DNA of 64,000 nt, taken from assembly GCA_015233565.1 (NCBI GenBank), contig JADFXM010000013.1, forward strand, positions 1-64,000, in the 5' to 3' direction. Below, piece after piece: positions 60,330 to 64,000 of this stretch. Both the position numbers and the translations under genes were made by a program. The stretch is from Candidatus Rifleibacteriota bacterium. Its GTDB lineage: Bacteria > Muiribacteriota > Ozemobacteria > Ozemobacterales > Ozemobacteraceae. The notes beneath the pieces are model-generated. The model was given only the letters and a program-made list of their open reading frames with translations, ran no database searches and had not been told where the DNA came from. Position 1 is the stretch's first letter; the number at the start of each line of letters is the position of its first letter.

Positions 60330-61481
60330 ATGAAAAGTTTTAAACGAGAGTTAGCGATTTTCAAGCATAAAAGCTCTGCATTTATTTTTGGTCCAAGAAT
60401 GACAGGGAAGACAACGCTTCTGCGAAAATTGTCTTTCGATGCTTTTTTTGACCTGCTTGATCCTCGGCTTGAGCTTTTATACCGAGCGAACCCTGAGCGT
60501 TTCTGGGAGCAAATTTCGGCACTTCCAAAGGGTTCTGTAATAATTGTTGACGAAATTCAGAGAATTCCTCAATTACTTAATTATGTTCAAATGGGAATAG
60601 ATCGATTTGAACAGGTATTTTTGCTTTCTGGCTCAAGCGCCAGAAAACTTCGCAGGGGTGGAGCTAATTTGTTGGGGGGACGAGCCTTGGATCTTAAGCT
60701 TCATCCGCTTACCAGCTCAGAGATTGGTAATGAATTCAACCTTTTATCCGCGTTAAAGTATGGAACTCTTCCCAAAATAACCACTCTCCTTATGGACGAT
60801 AAAGAGGAACTTGCACAAGCCATGCTTGCCAGTTATGTTACCACCTATATCAAGGAAGAAATCCAAGCAGAGGCGATTATAAGAAATATCGGGGCATTTC
60901 AACGTTTTCTTGCAGTAGCAGTTCAGAGTCATTCGCAGATTATTGAATTTTCGAATGTTTCTCGGGAGTGTGCAGTTCCAGCCAGCACGGTTAAAGAATA
61001 CTACCAGATCCTGGAAGACACTTTGATAGGCTTTTTGCTGTGGCCGTTCGACCATAATGAAAGAAAAAAAAGTCGGCCAAAATCTTATTTTTTTGATTGC
61101 GGAGTTGTTAGAGCACTTCAAAATAGGCTTTCTGTTACTCCCAACGCACAGGAAAAAGGTTTATTATTTGAAATGTGGTTTATTAATGAAATTATGCGAA
61201 TCAGGGATTATTCTCGAAAACCTCATGAATTTGCCTTTTGGCGTGAACGAGAGCATGAAATCGATTTGCTCGTTCTGGACAGTAAGGGAGTTGTTCTCGC
61301 TATTGAATGCAAGACCGGTTCAGCTACTATTAAACAATCAACTGCCAGTCGTTTTAAAGAGCGTTTTCCCGATGTTCCTCTTATAGTAGCTTCAATGGCA
61401 GAAGACCGTAAACGGATCTCTAAAAATGTGGAGATTTTCCCATGGCATGACGCTCTGGAAGTATATAAAGCCCTTAAATGA
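60330..61481 (+). CDS. AAA ATPase with DUF4143 domain
   Basis: The 383-residue protein has an AAA_14 P-loop domain at its start (GPRMTGKTTLLRKL Walker A, VIIVDEIQRIP Walker B, LSGSSARKLRRGGANLLGGR) and a DUF4143 C-terminal domain. Near the end FAFWREREHEIDLLVLDSKGVVLAIECKTGSA carries a D...ExK arrangement like PD-(D/E)xK nucleases. Such proteins are frequent in accessory genome parts and archaea, and their function is unclear; a role in DNA or defence has been suggested. It is preceded by the intron remnant and A+T-rich spacer. It is complete in the window. Confidence 0.92.
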   Translation: MKSFKRELAIFKHKSSAFIFGPRMTGKTTLLRKLSFDAFFDLLDPRLELLYRANPERFWEQISALPKGSVIIVDEIQRIPQLLNYVQMGIDRFEQVFLLSGSSARKLRRGGANLLGGRALDLKLHPLTSSEIGNEFNLLSALKYGTLPKITTLLMDDKEELAQAMLASYVTTYIKEEIQAEAIIRNIGAFQRFLAVAVQSHSQIIEFSNVSRECAVPASTVKEYYQILEDTLIGFLLWPFDHNERKKSRPKSYFFDCGVVRALQNRLSVTPNAQEKGLLFEMWFINEIMRIRDYSRKPHEFAFWREREHEIDLLVLDSKGVVLAIECKTGSATIKQSTASRFKERFPDVPLIVASMAEDRKRISKNVEIFPWHDALEVYKALK

Positions 61482-61588
61482 AACTTTTCATTAAAAGGTT
61501 TCCAAAAGGGGGGGGTGTTCTGCCTCTAGGAAATTACTTTCAAGTATTTAATTTGTTAATTTCACGAGAAAACAAGGGATTCTAATAT

Positions 61589-64000
61589 ATGAATTTACCT
61601 CAGCATTCCAATCGGGATCTTTTAATCAACGATCTGACACAAAATAAATTGGGAATCAGTTTCTGTATGCTGAAAAGCAGGACTGATATGTTTGAACCAT
61701 TTCTTTTGCGGATTTACCCATGGTTTACTGTTAGGAACCAACATTTCCTTGCTTTATGCATTTTGATGACTCTTTTTTTCCCAGCACAAAATGCTTTTTC
61801 TCAAGTACAACCATCGGAACAAAGCCAAAATTCCTCCAGTTCTGAAAGCGCGGCAAATGCTAAAGTCTCTCAGAATTCAAATTCAAAAAGCAAGACTGGT
61901 CCTAAAGGTGGTTTAAATTCAAGTTCCCAAATTGTTGACGTGAGAATTCTTTCGAACCAGATTATTTGCATAGTACTCGATTCAACAAAGGACGTTTTAA
62001 ATCGAAAAGAGAAGAAGTTTAATTTACCGGCGAGTCTGGAGAAGGTTGCAAAAGTTGTCCCTGATTGGTTAAAAGAAAAAAGAGCCTTCTATCAGGTTTT
62101 TTCAACGTGGATTGATTTTCGTCTCGAATTTGTAAAGAAACTTGAGGACAATGATTATTGGACAGTGAACGGTACTCATCCGGAACAGGCAGTCTACTGG
62201 CCGCAAAGCATTGATGCTTTTCCTGAAAATAGTTCTGACTTTCCGTGCCCACCCAAAACAATTGGACTTCCAAGAATTGCGGATTATGTGTTTTTACGAT
62301 TGAAAAAAGCCCTTATTCCAGGGAAACCATTGCATGTTCAGAATAGTGACGAGGAGTCGAAAAAGCTTTTCTTTGATGATTTGTCAACCATCTGCTGGTC
62401 AATAAAAGTCAATCAGGTGGGATATCTGGCAAGTGCTTCCAAAAAGATTGCATATCTTGGAATGTGGGCAGGCCCAATGGGTGCTGTTGATTTTTCATCT
62501 TTTGATGGGACTGCTTTTCAAGTCTACCGATGGGAATCAGGACAAAAATGGAATGAGGGAAATGCGACCGGTACTTCACTATTTTCAGGAAAAATTAAAC
62601 TTCGTGCGGCTGAGAAATCCCAAAGATTCAAGGAAATTCCCATTACCGGAGAGGATGTCTATGAAATGGATTTTTCCGATTTCAAGGAGAGTGGACGTTT
62701 TTGTATAGTTGTTCCCGGACTCGGAAGATCCTGGCCGTTCAAAGTTTCCGAAGATACATATGGGGAAGTTTTTTTTACGGTCATGAAGGGAATATTCGCC
62801 CAACGTTGCGGAATTGAACTCAAACCCCCATATTCAAACTGGACAAGGAATGCGTGCCATCTTAAGAGTTTCCGAGGAGGTTTTCCCCCTGAAATACCCA
62901 ATTCTATGAACAATTGGTACAATAGCGATAAATATGATAAAACAAGCTCTGGTCCAGTGGTTCAGTTTGGGTTCCGGGATTCATCGGGCAAACCCGAGAG
63001 GATTGGCACATTCGAAGTGATACAATGCACTAAGACTCAGGAAAAGCTTGAAAAAATAACCGGTGGATGGCATGATGCGGCTGATTTTGACCGAAGAACC
63101 GCACATTTTGAAGGAACCCTTGATCTATGCGCTGCATTCGAAATGTACCCTGAAAAATTTTGTGATGGCCAGCTCGAAATTCCCGAATCAGGGAATGGAA
63201 TTCCGGATATCCTGGATGAAGCCCTCATTCCTGTCGAATTCTTCAAAAAAACACAGACTCCTGAAGGCGGAATAAGTGGCTGGGTGGAACAAACTTCTCA
63301 TCCACGCCATGACCGCCTTCCAGACTTGGATGATTCACCGTTTTATGTGTCTCTTCCCGAGAGAAACGCATCTTTGGCTTATTCAAGCGTGGCTGCCTAC
63401 CTTGGACGACTTCTCGCGAAGTTTGATAAGACAAAATCAGCTGAATTGATCGAATCGGCTAAAAAAGCGTTTTCCTGGGGATTGAATCCGAACAATTCGA
63501 TTCGCGGGGTCAAGTTTGAAAAAACTTCTCGCCATGACAAGATCGAGGAAACGAAAACCATTTTATTTGATCAAATGGAACCGCTTCCCGGACTAAGGAA
63601 TGGAAAGGCCAACCCCTTCAAAGTTCTTGCTGCTATTCAACTTTTTTTGGCCACTGAAGACAACACTTACCGGGAAAGGGCGAAAGCTGATGATAGCCTC
63701 AAGGAATTTTACGCCCGGGGGCTTCCGGATGATGTATCGCCTTTTGCTTTTGTAACACCGCTTCTCAATCCCAAAGTTTTTGGAGAGGATGGAAACAGCT
63801 TCCTCTTGAGTCTGGCGCGAAAAGAGGCTGATCTTTTTATTCGCGGGCAGTCGAATCTTGCATACAGAACCCTTTGGCGCCCCCCTGATCACACGTTTTA
63901 TTCCAATTTATCCTGGGGCGGGATCCATGCCGGGCGTCGGGCTCAGTTTCCTTTGATTGTTTGGCGTGTAACAGGAGAACAGAAATATTTGGAGGCTGCT
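61589..64000 (+). CDS. Glycoside hydrolase family 9 (cellulase-like), 3' truncated by window
   Basis: Not in the ORF track because it runs to the last base: 804 codons from ATG 61589 without a stop. A signal peptide lies at about residues 50-72 (FLALCILMTLFFPAQNAFS; an internal ATG at 61688 may be the real start). After a Ser-rich linker there is an unrecognised domain (about 110-270), a CelD_N-type Ig domain (IKVNQVGYLASASKKIAYLG, about 275-370) and the catalytic (alpha/alpha)6 barrel starting with GGWHDAADFDRRT near 491 (GH9 DAGDF motif with Ala for Gly; the Asp base is kept). Later GIPDILDEA and ASLAYSSVAAYLGRL also fit GH9. The catalytic Glu lies beyond the window. It should hydrolyse beta-1,4-glucans outside the cell. 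Confidence 0.92.
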   Translation, partial: MNLPQHSNRDLLINDLTQNKLGISFCMLKSRTDMFEPFLLRIYPWFTVRNQHFLALCILMTLFFPAQNAFSQVQPSEQSQNSSSSESAANAKVSQNSNSKSKTGPKGGLNSSSQIVDVRILSNQIICIVLDSTKDVLNRKEKKFNLPASLEKVAKVVPDWLKEKRAFYQVFSTWIDFRLEFVKKLEDNDYWTVNGTHPEQAVYWPQSIDAFPENSSDFPCPPKTIGLPRIADYVFLRLKKALIPGKPLHVQNSDEESKKLFFDDLSTICWSIKVNQVGYLASASKKIAYLGMWAGPMGAVDFSSFDGTAFQVYRWESGQKWNEGNATGTSLFSGKIKLRAAEKSQRFKEIPITGEDVYEMDFSDFKESGRFCIVVPGLGRSWPFKVSEDTYGEVFFTVMKGIFAQRCGIELKPPYSNWTRNACHLKSFRGGFPPEIPNSMNNWYNSDKYDKTSSGPVVQFGFRDSSGKPERIGTFEVIQCTKTQEKLEKITGGWHDAADFDRRTAHFEGTLDLCAAFEMYPEKFCDGQLEIPESGNGIPDILDEALIPVEFFKKTQTPEGGISGWVEQTSHPRHDRLPDLDDSPFYVSLPERNASLAYSSVAAYLGRLLAKFDKTKSAELIESAKKAFSWGLNPNNSIRGVKFEKTSRHDKIEETKTILFDQMEPLPGLRNGKANPFKVLAAIQLFLATEDNTYRERAKADDSLKEFYARGLPDDVSPFAFVTPLLNPKVFGEDGNSFLLSLARKEADLFIRGQSNLAYRTLWRPPDHTFYSNLSWGGIHAGRRAQFPLIVWRVTGEQKYLEAA

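Noticed and set aside
1-64000. CRISPR arrays, rRNA, tRNA and intact insertion sequences
   Set aside because: No regularly spaced repeats, no rRNA-like sequence and no cloverleaf that I could fold by eye; a tRNAscan or covariance search was not possible.

Overview
The window looks like a stretch of chromosome from an anaerobic or facultative, Gram-negative-type bacterium of a deep, poorly cultivated lineage. Supporting signs are many signal peptides and lipoboxes, type IV prepilin signatures, FHA/GAF/GGDEF and HD-GYP signalling proteins, giant SpoIIE-type phosphatases, an archaeal/anaerobe-type homocysteine pathway and a family 9 glycoside hydrolase. The mix is reminiscent of Riflebacteria-like genomes, but that is an impression and not a demonstrated placement. 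Base composition is AT-rich and the standard bacterial code fits every gene. I see no rRNA, no tRNA that I could fold by eye, no CRISPR array and no intact insertion sequence.

Layout. 0-2 kb: accessory patch with the tail of a possible VapB-like antitoxin, a CYTH phosphatase plus an unknown gene lying between 116-bp direct repeats, a small Cys-rich protein and a REP-like hairpin. 2-5.1 kb: a membrane-anchored Ser/Thr kinase followed by an FHA-GAF-GGDEF diguanylate cyclase. 5.3-9.3 kb: three pilin-like genes leading into miaB. 9.4-10.8 kb: a PIN-PhoH protein. 10.9-15.8 kb: a compact operon UbiA prenyltransferase - swivelling-His dikinase - BtaA/DUF3419, perhaps an undescribed lipid pathway. 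16.2-18.6 kb: a frameshifted XRE regulator and a beta-helix/TPR/zinc-ribbon protein. 18.8-22.8 kb: a four-gene operon (UPF0280, NIL-ferredoxin, DUF39, aspartate kinase) for direct sulfhydrylation of aspartate semialdehyde to homocysteine, with a good promoter and a foldable leader.

23.3-31.7 kb: L,D-transpeptidase, a periplasmic coiled-coil protein and two very large membrane sensor phosphatases (HAMP-SpoIIE) in one transcription unit. 32-35 kb: an unknown protein, an exported zinc phospholipase C/P1-nuclease-like protein behind a perfect sigma-70 promoter, and an M16 peptidase. 35-44.3 kb: an exported HD-GYP protein, then a 2263-residue DUF4011-helicase-nuclease (Hhe-type candidate defence protein) whose start overlaps an exported TPR protein. 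44.4-46.5 kb: two unknown single-pass membrane proteins, a strong bidirectional terminator and an HD-domain protein.

46.5-59 kb: a block of surface/envelope genes read in one direction: an 1805-residue Ig-like protein with a FlgD-like tail, two lipoproteins and a 1536-residue TPR/HEAT membrane protein. 59.4-64 kb: a DUF2442 protein, the decayed 3' end of a group II intron (maturase fragment plus domain V), an AAA/DUF4143 ATPase and a GH9 cellulase-like gene that runs off the window (open to base 64000 and absent from the ORF track).
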